A stretch of 64,000 nucleotides of DNA from Pedobacter cryoconitis (GCA_019352875.1 JAAAFW010000006.1:1581462-1645461), one strand, 5' to 3'; counted from the stretch's first letter, positions 47,465 through 57,300 are shown. A program made the numbers and translations. Notes: generated from the letters alone by a model not told the origin.

Positions 47465-47483
47465 AATATGCGATTCGCATATT
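47465..47483 (+). repeat. Perfect hairpin in the tRNA-Phe 5' leader
   Basis: AATATGCG-ATT-CGCATATT is an 8-bp perfect palindrome inside the precursor between promoter and tRNA. It could guide processing, bind a protein, or mark a recombination site. Confidence 0.5.
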
Positions 47484-47492
47484 AATAAAGAT

Positions 47493-47565
47493 GGTGCGGT
47501 AGCTCAGTCGGTAGAGCAAAGGATTGAAAATCCTTGTGTCGCCGGTTCGATCCCGGCCCACACCA
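47493..47565 (+). tRNA. tRNA-Phe (GAA anticodon)
   Basis: A complete cloverleaf: acceptor GGTGCGG/CCACACC, D arm GCTC/GAGC, anticodon stem AAGGA/TCCTT with loop TTGAAAA (GAA at 47526-47528), T arm GCCGG-TTCGATC-CCGGC, discriminator A. CCA is not encoded. The acceptor stem has a C-A mismatch at position 5-68. It is the integration site for the decayed recombinases that follow. A terminator lies just downstream. Confidence 0.93.
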
Positions 47566-48157
47566 CTGAAGCGGGCAAAGCTGATAAATCAGTTTTAGCC
47601 CGCTTTTTTTTGCCCCCTAATTCCTTGTTAATCAGCATTATATTAAGCGCAATATCATTTACATGAGCGGTTCGATCTTTATCCCCGTCAAAACACAGAT
47701 TTTGAGGAAAGATCGAACCAACTATATCTCTTTTCTTCTTATTGTCCTCCTTATTAAATTGACTATCAATGTTTTGAAGGTTCGAGATTGCAACGATCAG
47801 GTCGGAACGTAATGAAATAAAGGATTTTGCAAGTTCCGGAAGCTTCGATTCCAGCACGCTGATGCGTTTTTCGGCCGATAATTTGATCGATCTGAAATCT
47901 CCGCCGTCAAAGGTTCCAGTCATCAATAGCTCGCGTGCATCTTCTATTTTCTTATTCAGATCAGCGATTTCACTCAGTACCCTTTTCCTTCCGTCAACCT
48001 CATCAGGGGCATTTTCTTTGTAAGCCTGAATGAAGGCTTCTACATAAAACTTAGTTGCCCCCTCAATAGAGAAATAAGCTTGCAGGTTTTGCTTAAACCA
48101 TTGGTTGATAGATTCCGCTCTCAGCCGTACGCCACAGCGGGAAGTACAATTGTAGTA
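47504..48157 (-). pseudogene. Serine recombinase remnant B (zinc-ribbon end, coiled coil, C-terminus)
   Basis: Reading resumes in frame right after the stop of remnant A. YYNCTSRCGVRLRAE is the end of the recombinase zinc ribbon. It continues through a coiled coil (RELLMTGTFDGGDFRSIK) to KRDIVGSIFPQNLCFDG, the typical C-terminus of large serine recombinases. The last codons (VVWAGIEPATQGFSILC) are antisense to tRNA-Phe. The resolvase domain is gone. This is the tRNA-proximal remnant of an older integration. Confidence 0.75.
47569..47611 (+). terminator. Terminator after tRNA-Phe
   Basis: GCGGGC and GCCCGC pair across a 21-nt loop that itself contains CTGAT/ATCAG. It is followed by TTTTTTTT. 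Confidence 0.85.
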
Positions 48158-49515
48158 TCAGAAACCGTTTATCAGCACTCTCTCCCTGTGGTAATGGTTT
48201 ACAAGATCCAGGAACAGGGGTTCAAGTTTGACGAGTTTTACAACACCTTTTTCCAACGCCTGCTTGTATGCCGCGATCCCGGTTTGCAATACTTCGATTT
48301 TTCCCTTAATTTCCGACTGGATTTCCCTGTAATCTCCCCCCTCGAGATCCCCCGCAAGAATAAGCGTTTTTGCTGAGGCTTTTCTTTTTTCCAGCAGTTC
48401 CAATTGGCGGAGGTTGGATTCGTGGTCGATGTCCTGTTGAACGTTCTGTATATCAGTGACGTCTTTAAGTATCTTTCTGAAAAGGGAATAAAACTCCTTT
48501 TGGGGTTTCAACTGTGCCAGCAGACCAATAAATCCGTGTTTATTTTTTCGGCCCGGTGCCGTATGCCGCACCTTGATGAATAGTGATAATAATGGTAATA
48601 GCCGGTTCTGCCCTTAGAGGCGCTTCCAGTGAGCATCCGCCTGCATTTCGGGCAGACCAGAAATCCACGTAAGGGCAGTTGATCCATGGATACCATTTTA
48701 GTGCCTTTTATTCTTTTCTTTCCATTGAGCACTTCTTGCACCTGTTTAAAAAGTTCTGCTGAAATGATTGCTTGGTGCTGTCCCTGTACTTCATTTGGTT
48801 CTTCATCCTTGTGTGCCGGAACTGGTACTCTTCCGCAATACACGGGGTTGCGTATCATTTTCAAAAAGTTATTCCGCTCACAGCGCAGGTCCATCGTTCT
48901 GGCTTTTTTCCAAACCTGATCAATGGCAAATTTCCCTGTTGCCAGTTCAGCAAAAGCATAGGTTAGTATTTTGGACTGTTTTTCATCGGGACTGATGTAC
49001 TTGGTTCCGTTTTCGGCAGTTTTGTTTAAATATCCGATCGGTGCGGTATTGATCCATCTCCCTTCTTTTCTGGCTCTTCTTAATCCGTAGAAGATATTAA
49101 GCCCCCTCCGCTCGTTCTCTACTTCTGGGATGGCCAGGTAAAAGGCAAGCATCATCTTATTTTCGGGGATGGAAAGATCCAGTGGCTGTTCTATTGCTCT
49201 GGGTTCTATGTCAAAGTTTTTCAGTTAGCTGATCATTTGGTAAGCGTCAGAGGTATTGCGACTGAACCTGTCCCATTTGGTAAAAAGAATCAAATCAGGG
49301 CGATGGGATTTTTTCCTACGCAGTTGGTGGAGCATGTATTTCCAGACCGGGCGATTAAAGCTTTTAGCGGAATGGTCTTCAAAAAGAACGTCCCCTATCT
49401 CGATGCCTCTTTGGTCGCAGTATTTTTTTAATACCTCTTCCTGATTGCGCTGTGAATAACCTTTATCTGCCTGTTCATCGGTACTGGCCCTGATTTATAA
49501 AAAAGCCCTGGTCAT
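48158..49515 (-). pseudogene. Large serine recombinase remnant A (nonsense codons and frameshift)
   Basis: The gene starts with ATG at 49515 (MTRAFL). TAA at codon 7 replaces the expected Tyr of YIRVSTDEQ-type N-termini, and a second TAA is at codon 97 (49225-49227). In between, IRASTDEQADKGYSQRNQEE and KWDRFSRNTSDAYQM show the resolvase domain. The recombinase domain and a zinc ribbon (CPKCRRMLTGS) follow. A frameshift near 48515-48540 leads to the coiled coil, cut off at HYHRERVLINGF-stop. It cannot encode an active protein. Confidence 0.82.
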
Positions 49516-49670
49516 TTCTCCAGATGCTGGCGGTGGAACATAATGGCAAGGATGTACATGAAGTCTACAACCTTTTGTGCGTTTTCTGAACTGATTTCCA
49601 CGCCCTGCTTTTCGAGAATACGGATTGCTATAGCAGGGGTAATTTTTCGCTTTTCCTTGTTGATTTCCAT
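49512..49670 (-). CDS. Small hypothetical linked to the recombinase
   Basis: A 52-residue protein (MEINKEKRKITPAIAIRILE...). Its stop overlaps the recombinase ATG as ATGA, implying translational coupling. Short ORFs of this look often precede serine recombinases in Bacteroidota mobile elements. The middle (KITPAIAIRILEKQGVEISSENAQKVVDF) may be a helical bundle. Function unknown. Confidence 0.55.
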   Translation of the reverse strand: MEINKEKRKITPAIAIRILEKQGVEISSENAQKVVDFMYILAIMFHRQHLEK

Positions 49671-49754
49671 TGTGCCTTTATTTAGGCACAATGATGACCA
49701 TTCAAATTTCTTTTTGCGAGGCGGGTATTTAATCAAACTATGAATGCATAAATT

Positions 49755-51578
49755 CTAACTTTTAATTTGAGACTTAAAAAAGTTATCATATCTATAGTTG
49801 CCGATGTTGATAATTATCAAATTCTGCCGACACCGAGTTATTGCGGTGTAAATAAGTTCATCTGAAGTAAATTCATTTTCATCATTACGCTCTGTTTCAA
49901 CCAATAAAATTAATGTAGGAATTTCCCACCCTTTAAAACTGTGAATCGTCGACAGTTTTGTAGTGCCAGAGTTCATCCAAAAATTAAATTTTTTGTGCCG
50001 TCTAACAGTTTCGAGCTCCTTTTTAAGCCTTTTTTCATCCGTCACTCCTGCTTTTGTGAAGTTGGTTTTTAATTTTTCAAAAACCTCGAGTGTCTCAAAC
50101 ATAGTGTTAGTTTTTTTATGTGATCTGTCTCGAATGTCTTTATCAACCAATCTCAGTAATTCAACACGTGATGACTGAAAGCATACATCATTATCATGTG
50201 TACCAGTATCCGTAATAAATCTGTTGTAAATCCCCATAATTTGATCAACGTTTGCATCTTCAAGGTAATGATACTTAATCATGGAACTTTCGAATAAGCT
50301 TCGCTGCACAATTATTTCATCATATTCATACTTCTCACTAAAGAAAGTTTTTTGAAACTGCGTGGCAAGGTTCGCTATGTCAGTGGTTATTCTAAATGAT
50401 TTCTTGAGTATATTCCACTGACCGCCTATACTTGTATAAGGTCTTTTTTCCTCTAAAGTTCTTTGATAGATATTTTGTTTTTCATCCCCATATACAACAA
50501 ATTCGCCATCGTCAGATAAGAACATTTTTACATTTGAAATCCATTCTTTTTGATAGTCTTGAATTTCATCAATGATAATTGTCTGAAAAGTCTTCCCTTG
50601 TGACTGGGTGTCCATTTCCTCCACTTTGACAAAATTTACATTATTGTTATGGGCTTTTATGAAATGATGATAATGTAGTATAGTAAAATATTTCCAACCG
50701 AAATTTTCTCTTACTTCGCTAATCTTGTCATGGATGTAGTTTCTAAGAGATATGTTATAAGTTAGAATCAGAACTTCGCCTTTGTGTCTTAAATATGCAT
50801 TAACTGCTCTTTTTGCAAGAGCGAGTGTCTTTCCGCTTCCTGCAACACCTTTTACTTTTTGTTGCCTTCCAGCAGAGCTTCCGATAATTCTCTCTTGTTC
50901 ATCGGTGTAAATTATACTTTTACCCTGTTCCACAGTATGTAATGACGGCGTTAAGTATCTTTTAAAACTCTTATAGAGAGTTTCATCAAAAAGATATGAT
51001 TTTTTGTCCAACCATCTATTTGAAAGAATTTTCTTAAAGGCTTCAGAGCTTAGACTGTCGTGTCCTAATATCTCAAAATGTGATAGGAATTTCATGTAAC
51101 TCTCATTGTCTTCATTATTCCTGGTAAGAAAAGTATCAATCTGATTTTTGGATGCATTATGAAAATACACTGCGCAAGTAACTATTGACAAGAACTTCGG
51201 GTTTTTGATTCTTTTCTCTAGCAGTGTTTCTATATGAAGATTATAAAGATTCTCTTTGTATTCAAAGACTTGTTGGATTGGAGATTTAATAACCTGTTTA
51301 GTCCCTAACTTATTGGCTATCTTTTTAAGAACCCAGTTTCTGTTTTCACTTAATTCATAGCAATCTAAATCATAGTCCTTCACCTCGATAATCATTGCTC
51401 CTGAGTTTTCCCGAAGTACAATAACATCAGGATTGTCACCATTTAAATAAGGTTGAAAATATACTTCGAAAGTATCATCTAAAGTCGAACCGAGGAAATG
51501 AAGCAACTTTCGCTCACCGGGCGTAGGCTTAACTTTTAAAGTGTCTATTTGATCGAGGGTTGGTAAAAGTGTCGCCAT
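49755..51578 (-). CDS. NERD nuclease-domain / UvrD-like superfamily 1 helicase fusion
   Basis: 607 residues. The N-terminus is a NERD domain with PD-(D/E)XK-like residues D51 and E65-V-K67 (NPDVIVLR...GAMIIEVKDYD). The rest is an SF1 helicase: Walker A about 244-251 (GVAGSGKT), Walker B in TIIIDEIQDYQKEW, DGEFVVYGDEKQNIYQ, motif V region LSTIHSFKGWEIP and YTAITRCRQNL. Related NERD-helicases act in phage defence, but this protein has not been tested. It is A/T-rich and lies inside the mobile island, alone on the minus strand. Confidence 0.83.
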   Translation of the reverse strand: MATLLPTLDQIDTLKVKPTPGERKLLHFLGSTLDDTFEVYFQPYLNGDNPDVIVLRENSGAMIIEVKDYDLDCYELSENRNWVLKKIANKLGTKQVIKSPIQQVFEYKENLYNLHIETLLEKRIKNPKFLSIVTCAVYFHNASKNQIDTFLTRNNEDNESYMKFLSHFEILGHDSLSSEAFKKILSNRWLDKKSYLFDETLYKSFKRYLTPSLHTVEQGKSIIYTDEQERIIGSSAGRQQKVKGVAGSGKTLALAKRAVNAYLRHKGEVLILTYNISLRNYIHDKISEVRENFGWKYFTILHYHHFIKAHNNNVNFVKVEEMDTQSQGKTFQTIIIDEIQDYQKEWISNVKMFLSDDGEFVVYGDEKQNIYQRTLEEKRPYTSIGGQWNILKKSFRITTDIANLATQFQKTFFSEKYEYDEIIVQRSLFESSMIKYHYLEDANVDQIMGIYNRFITDTGTHDNDVCFQSSRVELLRLVDKDIRDRSHKKTNTMFETLEVFEKLKTNFTKAGVTDEKRLKKELETVRRHKKFNFWMNSGTTKLSTIHSFKGWEIPTLILLVETERNDENEFTSDELIYTAITRCRQNLIIINIGNYRYDNFFKSQIKS

Positions 51579-51962
51579 CTAATTTTAGTATCGTAAACCA
51601 TAAGCCTATGTATAATAATAGTTTATGGATCAATTGTAAAAAAATTAAATGGTATATCCTAAACTCACCCAATGCAAACATAGTATTTGACAGAATTTTG
51701 TGGGGTAATCAAATATGTTATGAAAAGCACAGCACCGCTACCCAAAGTTTCACTGTTTAACCGCACTGCTTCGGCCGCCTCGCAGTGTCCTTTTCTCTTC
51801 AAAGAAAAGGAGCAAGCGGAAGTTAGGCAGAGCCTTACTTTATGCCCCTACGCTACTGCTACGGGGTTTGAAGAATTCTCCGGGAATTCTTTGGCTGTTT
51901 GGGACAGCATTAAACCGACAAAAAGGAATTCCCAACGGAATTCCGACAAAAAATAATCAGCT
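51579..51962. other. Intergenic region with candidate oriT upstream of bfmA
   Basis: No gene is seen. The stretch contains several dyads: CCTTTTCT-N6-AGAAAAGG (51788-51809), CCCCTACGCTACTGCTACGGGG near 51844, GAATTC-TCCGG-GAATTC near 51873, and GGAATTCC-CAAC-GGAATTCC near 51928. Clustered dyads just upstream of a mobilisation gene are typical of a transfer origin; no nick site can be identified from sequence. Confidence 0.4.
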
Positions 51963-52502
51963 ATGGAACAAGAAAATGTGAATACAGTAAAGTATCCGGC
52001 ATCGCTCGATACAAAATTCGCTAAAATAGCTTTAACACTGGCATTGACCAAACGGGAACTTTTCATTAAAATGGTCGAATACTTCTACCGCACCAAAAAA
52101 GATCCTGCCGATATCAATGACGAGCTGCTAAAAACCTCACTTGCAAAAAGCCATAAAGCATACACCAGTTTCATCAAGACGCAGGAGCAGTTACTGCTGA
52201 TCCCCATGAAAGAGAGCATGGACAAGATGATCTCCAATCAAAAAGACATTGTAAAATATTTCAATGAGCAAGTAGTAAACGCCAACAAAAGCATCCTGAA
52301 AGGCCAGCAAGAACAAATGACCAGACTACAGGAAACCGAAAAATTGATTTCAAAAGCAATGGAAAATAAAGAAAACTTAAAGACAAGCTTTCTGCAAATA
52401 CTAAACGGATACATCAGAAACCGCGAAGACCTCGGAGCCTTTAAAACCAGGGAACGGGAAGAACTGGCCGAATCTGCAAGAAAGCATATCATTAATCTTT
52501 GA
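51963..52502 (+). CDS. BfmA/BtgA-family mobilisation protein
   Basis: This 179-residue protein begins MEQENVNTVKYPASLDTKFAKI, then a ribbon-helix-helix-like part (LALTKRELFIKMVEYFYRTKKDP) and a long coiled coil with QQEQMTRLQETEKLISKAMENK. This matches accessory relaxosome proteins of Bacteroides mobilisable elements (BfmA/BtgA). The relaxase gene starts 3 bp after its stop, but is truncated. Confidence 0.78.
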   Translation: MEQENVNTVKYPASLDTKFAKIALTLALTKRELFIKMVEYFYRTKKDPADINDELLKTSLAKSHKAYTSFIKTQEQLLLIPMKESMDKMISNQKDIVKYFNEQVVNANKSILKGQQEQMTRLQETEKLISKAMENKENLKTSFLQILNGYIRNREDLGAFKTREREELAESARKHIINL

Positions 52503-52505
52503 GCC

Positions 52506-52673
52506 ATGTACATTAATATTACCGACAGCGAAAAGGGAACAATAAATAAAGGAAGCAGCGGACAACTGGTGCATTACCTGGACAAGGAAAACAGGCTATG
52601 CAAACCCGAAGAGCCGACATTGTGGTTTAATGGTGGCAGCAAAACCGTCCGATCAATGGTTTCATGTTGTTAA
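52506..52673 (+). pseudogene. Relaxase/mobilisation protein (BfmB/BtgB-like), N-terminal fragment
   Basis: A 55-codon ORF (MYINITDSEKGTINKGSSG, then LVHYLDKENRL) matches the N-terminus of Bacteroidota relaxases that pair with BfmA. It departs at TLWFNGGSKTVRSMVSCC and stops, so nearly all of the catalytic protein is missing. The truncation point at about 52640 probably marks where the ImmA/XRE/NACHT cassette joined the element. Confidence 0.72.
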
Positions 52674-53528
52674 TCTAAATCATCTTCTAAGTGGCGGTTT
52701 TCTGCTAAGCCGGCATAATGTGCATTCTGTATTCTCACAAAACATCCAAAGTCTACACCAGCTGAATAATTCCGTATAATGCCAGGCTGATTGGCTTGAA
52801 AGATCCTTCCATGTGGAACCTCCCCGCAGTAGGTTAGGTGGTCCCCTTCACAAACTGTATCTTTCGGTAAGATTAGATAATTGCCAACCTCAGTATCAGT
52901 TGTATTAAATTTCGTCAATTCATCGATCACTTTAAACGATGAGGTTTTTAGAGGAAGATCACAAAAACTGGAAAAAAGTTTGGCAGGTTTAGCCTTAAGT
53001 AGATCAATAGCTTTGAGGTCAGTGATCAAATGGTTGACCTTGCAATTTGTTATCAGTGTTTGATATCCAACCCAAAAATAGACGAAATGATGAAGTACTC
53101 ATTTGCGATGCAGTTTTCACTTCCCATCCCCGACGTTTGAATTCAGCTTGCACGCCAGCAATGGGCATGAGTAGTAATCCAGCAAAAGTATCGACCAAGC
53201 GTTCTTCCTCATTATAGGTTCCACCGTCCGGTAAGCCTTCTTCCAAAGGGTCAACCTTTGTTCCATGTCCAAAAAGATGATGGCCAAGCTCGTGTGCACA
53301 AGTGTAGACTCTTCTCGGCAATGGCCGCTGACTGGAAATAATAATGGCCGGATTCTTTCCGCCTGCTTGGCTGAAATACATTCCTTCCATGCTCACGTCA
53401 AGAAATCTTACCCTAACGCCAAGTTCCTCACAAACGTCAAATACGTTTACGGGCTGTAAGCTCCTTAGTGAAAGTTTGATTCTTACGTGTTCTGTTTTTT
53501 TTGCAGCAGCCAAATAGTTTGCATTCAT
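52670..53528 (-). pseudogene. ImmA/IrrE-family metallopeptidase, frameshifted
   Basis: The first part (from 53528) has the zinc-protease motif CAHELGHHLFGHG and FAGLLLMPIAGV, typical of ImmA/IrrE proteins that cleave XRE repressors. It ends early at GWISNTDNKLQGQPFDH. A -1 shift in the T5/G3 run near 53069-53077 restores GYQTLITNCK and joins the ORF ending at 52670 (KAIDLLKAKPAKLFSSF...). One gene of about 285 codons is likely. It could be broken in the cell or by a sequencing homopolymer error. It lies 6 bp after the XRE gene. Confidence 0.72.
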
Positions 53529-53534
53529 TCTGTT

Positions 53535-53855
53535 TTACTTAGGCAAGATTTTCAAAATATCAAAGACCTTTTTGATATCCTCGGGTTTTAATTTACTGAG
53601 TTCACGTGCAGCGAACTGAAATTCTTCTGTTTCATCTCCATCTAATACTTCCTCACCAAGTAACCAAGATGTATTTACTTTATACAGGTCTGCAAATTGG
53701 AGCAGTTCCTCTGCACTAACCTTTCTGTTTGCCGCTTCGATTTCTGTAATGGCCGGCCTTTGCAACCCCATTTTTGTAGCAGCCTGCGCTTGGGATAGCC
53801 CCGATAACACCCTTGCTTCTTTCAGCCTTCCGGCAATTTTTTCTCTTTCAGACAT
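53535..53855 (-). CDS. XRE-family helix-turn-helix repressor
   Basis: This 106-residue protein has an N-terminal HTH: LKEARVLSGLSQAQAATKMGLQRPAITEIE. It is followed by a dimerisation-type helix. It is in an operon with the ACP-like gene (TGATG overlap) and the ImmA-like gene, the usual setting of an ImmA-controlled repressor. It probably controls its own operon and perhaps the divergent NACHT gene. ATG 53855 is used rather than a GTG one codon upstream. Confidence 0.88.
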   Translation of the reverse strand: MSEREKIAGRLKEARVLSGLSQAQAATKMGLQRPAITEIEAANRKVSAEELLQFADLYKVNTSWLLGEEVLDGDETEEFQFAARELSKLKPEDIKKVFDILKILPK

Positions 53856-54136
53856 CACTTGGTTTTATTTAATATTTTAAACAATTTTTCCGATGCTTCT
53901 CTTATTGTTAATTGACGAAGACTGTTGTCTAAGAAGATATAGCATTTTACGGGTATCTCAACATCAAGTGCCACCTCGACTCTGCACATTGCCGCGACAA
54001 GCGCATGGCTCGAAAGCCCCATTAGCCCCGGAATGCTTCCAGCATCTATTTTTAAGGAAATCCCCATATCATCGGCCGTACCTTGTACAACCTCAACGAG
54101 CTTTGCTTCAATAACATCAAAATCAGGAGTAGCCAT
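53855..54136 (-). CDS. Acyl-carrier-protein-like small protein
   Basis: This 93-residue protein has an ACP-like pattern: VIEAKLVEVVQGTADD (helix 1), GSIPGLMGLSSHALVAAMCRVEVALDVEIP (the region of the phosphopantetheine site and helix 2) and QLTIREASEKLFKIL (last helix). A serine sits where ACP has DSL, but the flanking residues are SSH instead. Whether it is modified is unknown. First gene of the operon with XRE and ImmA; divergent from the NACHT gene. Confidence 0.6.
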   Translation of the reverse strand: MATPDFDVIEAKLVEVVQGTADDMGISLKIDAGSIPGLMGLSSHALVAAMCRVEVALDVEIPVKCYIFLDNSLRQLTIREASEKLFKILNKTK

Positions 54137-54299
54137 GTCGTATGATTATGATACAGAAGTGGTAAGAAAATATTACCATGCAAATATTTTCCAAAGTTTT
54201 TTAATCAATCATGAAATAAACAGGGAACGCATAGAATTTAACATAGTTACTATTATTAGCCGATCGAATGAATACGTTATTATGAAAGTTTCCGAATGA
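54135..54299 (+). CDS. Possible small ORF between the repressor operon and the NACHT gene
   Basis: A 54-residue ORF (MSYDYDTEVVRKYYHANIFQ...) starts across the opposite-strand ACP-like ATG. Its composition is protein-like, but no family or RBS is seen. It may be noise. Confidence 0.22.
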   Translation: MSYDYDTEVVRKYYHANIFQSFLINHEINRERIEFNIVTIISRSNEYVIMKVSE

Positions 54300-54381
54300 T
54301 ATACATTATTTTGTGCTTATTGTTAATTAATTGTTACTTTCATTACCCTAGCCAGCATTTTAACAAATTAACGCGACGTAA

Positions 54382-57300
54382 ATGGATTATTTATACGAAA
54401 ACTTGGGAGATGAAAGATTTCAAGAGTTTTGTAGTGCCCTGATAAACAAAGAGAACCCTAACATCCAGGCATTTCCTGTAGGACAGCCCGATGGGGGCCG
54501 TGACACTTTAATATACTCAATGAACAAACCCGAAAAGGAATTTTATGTCTTTCAGGTTAAATTTGTTAGAAATCCGCATGCTATTAAAGACGTTCACAAA
54601 TGGTTGACTGATACATTGAATGGGGAGCTTAAAAAAATTCGTAGATTAATCCCACGAGGGGCTAAAGCCTTTTACTTACTTACCAATGTTGACGGCACTG
54701 CACATTTAGATGTGGGCTCGATCGATAAAGTAAATAAAGCTTTGGAAGAAAACATCAAAATCCCTTCAATATGTTGGTGGAGGGGTGATCTTTCAAGAAA
54801 GCTTGAAAGCGACCCTATCTTTAAATGGTCCTTCCCCGAAATTTTAAATGGTCAAGATATCCTTAACTCTGTTCTCTTTTCTCAACTTAATGATAGTAGA
54901 GAGAAAAGAGAGAACGTAATCACCGCGTATTTGACTGATCAATATGAAAGAGATAACGAAGTAAAATTTAAACAGATCGATTTACAAAACAAGCTCTTTA
55001 ATTTATTTACGGATGTACCTCTCAGGGTTAAGAAAATAAATGAGAAGAACCGGCGACTTAACGCAGTGTTACAGATAATTCATAACAACAACTTTGTATT
55101 TGATGCTGTTTGGAATCCTCAGGAATCAATGGGTGCTGCAGAATTCTTGCTGAGTCCAATAGCGCAAAATAATATTGAGAGACTATTACTTGAAGGCGGA
55201 CCTGGCCAAGGCAAATCTACAATCTCTCAGTATATATGTCAGGCGCATAGAGTAAGGCTTTTAAATAAGTCAGAAGACATCAAGCTACTGCCCGACAAAG
55301 TTATTAATTCACCCGTGAGATTGCCATTTAAATTGGATCTTCGCGATATTGCATTATGGGTTGAGGGCAAAAATCCTTATCAGGAGACGCTCAGCGAAGA
55401 ATATTTTAAAAATATTTGGTCTAAAAGTTTAGAGTCATTTTTGGTTGGTCATATTTACTATCATTCTCAACTTGAGAATTTTACGGCTAATGATTTAATA
55501 GCGGTTTGTAAACTAAGTTCTATTCTTATGGTTTTTGATGGCTTCGATGAAATCGCAAATATGAAGGTTCGAGCTGAAGTAATTGAGTTCATTAATAAGG
55601 GAATTAATAGAATAAGTGCTAACGCAAAATCTATTCAAGTATTGGTGACAAGTCGGCCTGCAGCATTTTCAGATTCAGTGGGATTTGCAGTTGAAAATTA
55701 TCCACATATTGAATTAACAGATATAACTCCTAAAATTATAAGTAGTTACGTTGAAAAGTGGGTTAAGGCAAGTAATCTAAATCACCGCGATGGCAATGAG
55801 ATTAAAAAGTTAGTCCAAGAAAAACTCGAAATGCCACACTTGAAAGACTTGGCCAAAAGTCCAATGCAATTGGCAATCTTTATCAGTTTGTTAAGAACAA
55901 AAGGTCAATCCTTGCCGAATAAACGTACTGCCCTATATGATAGTTATATCAATTTATTTTTTGACAGGGAGTCTGAAAAAAACCACCTTATTAGAGATCA
56001 AAGGGACTTAATAATCAACATTCATCAATATCTTGCTTGGATTCTACATTCAGAGGCTGAAATGTTTAAAAATAGTGGAAGCATGCATATCGATGATTTA
56101 AAAATAAGATTAAAAGATTATCTAGTCCAAGATGGCCATGAAACACACATTGCGGATGAACTATTTGACGTCATGAAAGAACGGGTTTGTGCTCTTGTAT
56201 CACGCGTACAAGGGACATTTGAGTTTGAGGTACAGCCTTTGAGGGAGTATTTCTGCGCTAAACACCTATATGACACTGCACCACATTCAAACGCCGGAAA
56301 TGAGAAATCCGGTACTAAACCAGATAGATTTCATGCGATGTTACGTAATTTTTATTGGCAAAATGTCGTAAGATTTTTCGCTGGCTGTGTGGGAAAGGGC
56401 GAATTAGATATGGTTATTCAGGAGCTTAAAGACTTACAAAAAGATGAATTGTTTCAATACACAGATTATCCTAGGATAATTACGTCTCAAATTCTTTCAG
56501 ATTATGTTTTCACGCAGACACCCCTAAAGCGTAATGAGGTCGTGAAAATTATTTTAAATGGAATTAATGCAGGTTCAATTTTAAACCAGAGCGAATCATA
56601 TTCAAATAATGAACGGATCGCATTACCAGAGGGATGTGGTCGAGACGATGTAGTGAAGGAATGTTTTCAAAAATTGAAAGATTTCCCAAGTCATGACCAT
56701 GCATCAGAACTGATTGGCATTTTGAGAAATAATCCCTTTAAAATAGTTGAGTTGTGGTCAGACCATGTTAAGGTTATAAGTGATGATTATATGACTAGAT
56801 GGCTTGATTATGGCCTACGGCTTGGAATTCTTTATAAATTGGATGGCGCATTTTTAAGTAAGTGCATTCAGTCGGATAATCCATCGGAAATCAAAAAAAG
56901 ATTGGAAATTGTAACAAGAGGCAATCGCCTTGATGTAATTCAGAAAACACCAGCATTTAAAGTGTTATTCCTGGAGCAGATACTTACTGGCGATAGTATA
57001 ATGTTAGAAAAACAGGATGAACTAAAAAGCTTACAATTTCTATCCGCGGTTTTAAATACATACTTTTCTCATCAAATTTTGAATCAATGGGAGATTAATG
57101 TAACAGTTAAGGAATTTCTTAACTCTTTAGACAGAAGAAGGGGTGAAATAAAATCAAATATTTATGTGTTTGAAGTTTCTGACGAAATTGATAAAAGGAT
57201 TAATGCCTTTAAAAACTCATTGAATGAAATTCTGAAATATGAAATTCAACGATTTAGATTTGCCCTAGGCCCTTGGGATGAGGTTGTTGAAAATGGACGC

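Noticed and set aside
51579..51962. Short ORFs between the NERD helicase and bfmA
   Set aside because: They are composed of palindromic, repeat-rich DNA without protein-like composition; an oriT-like region is more likely.
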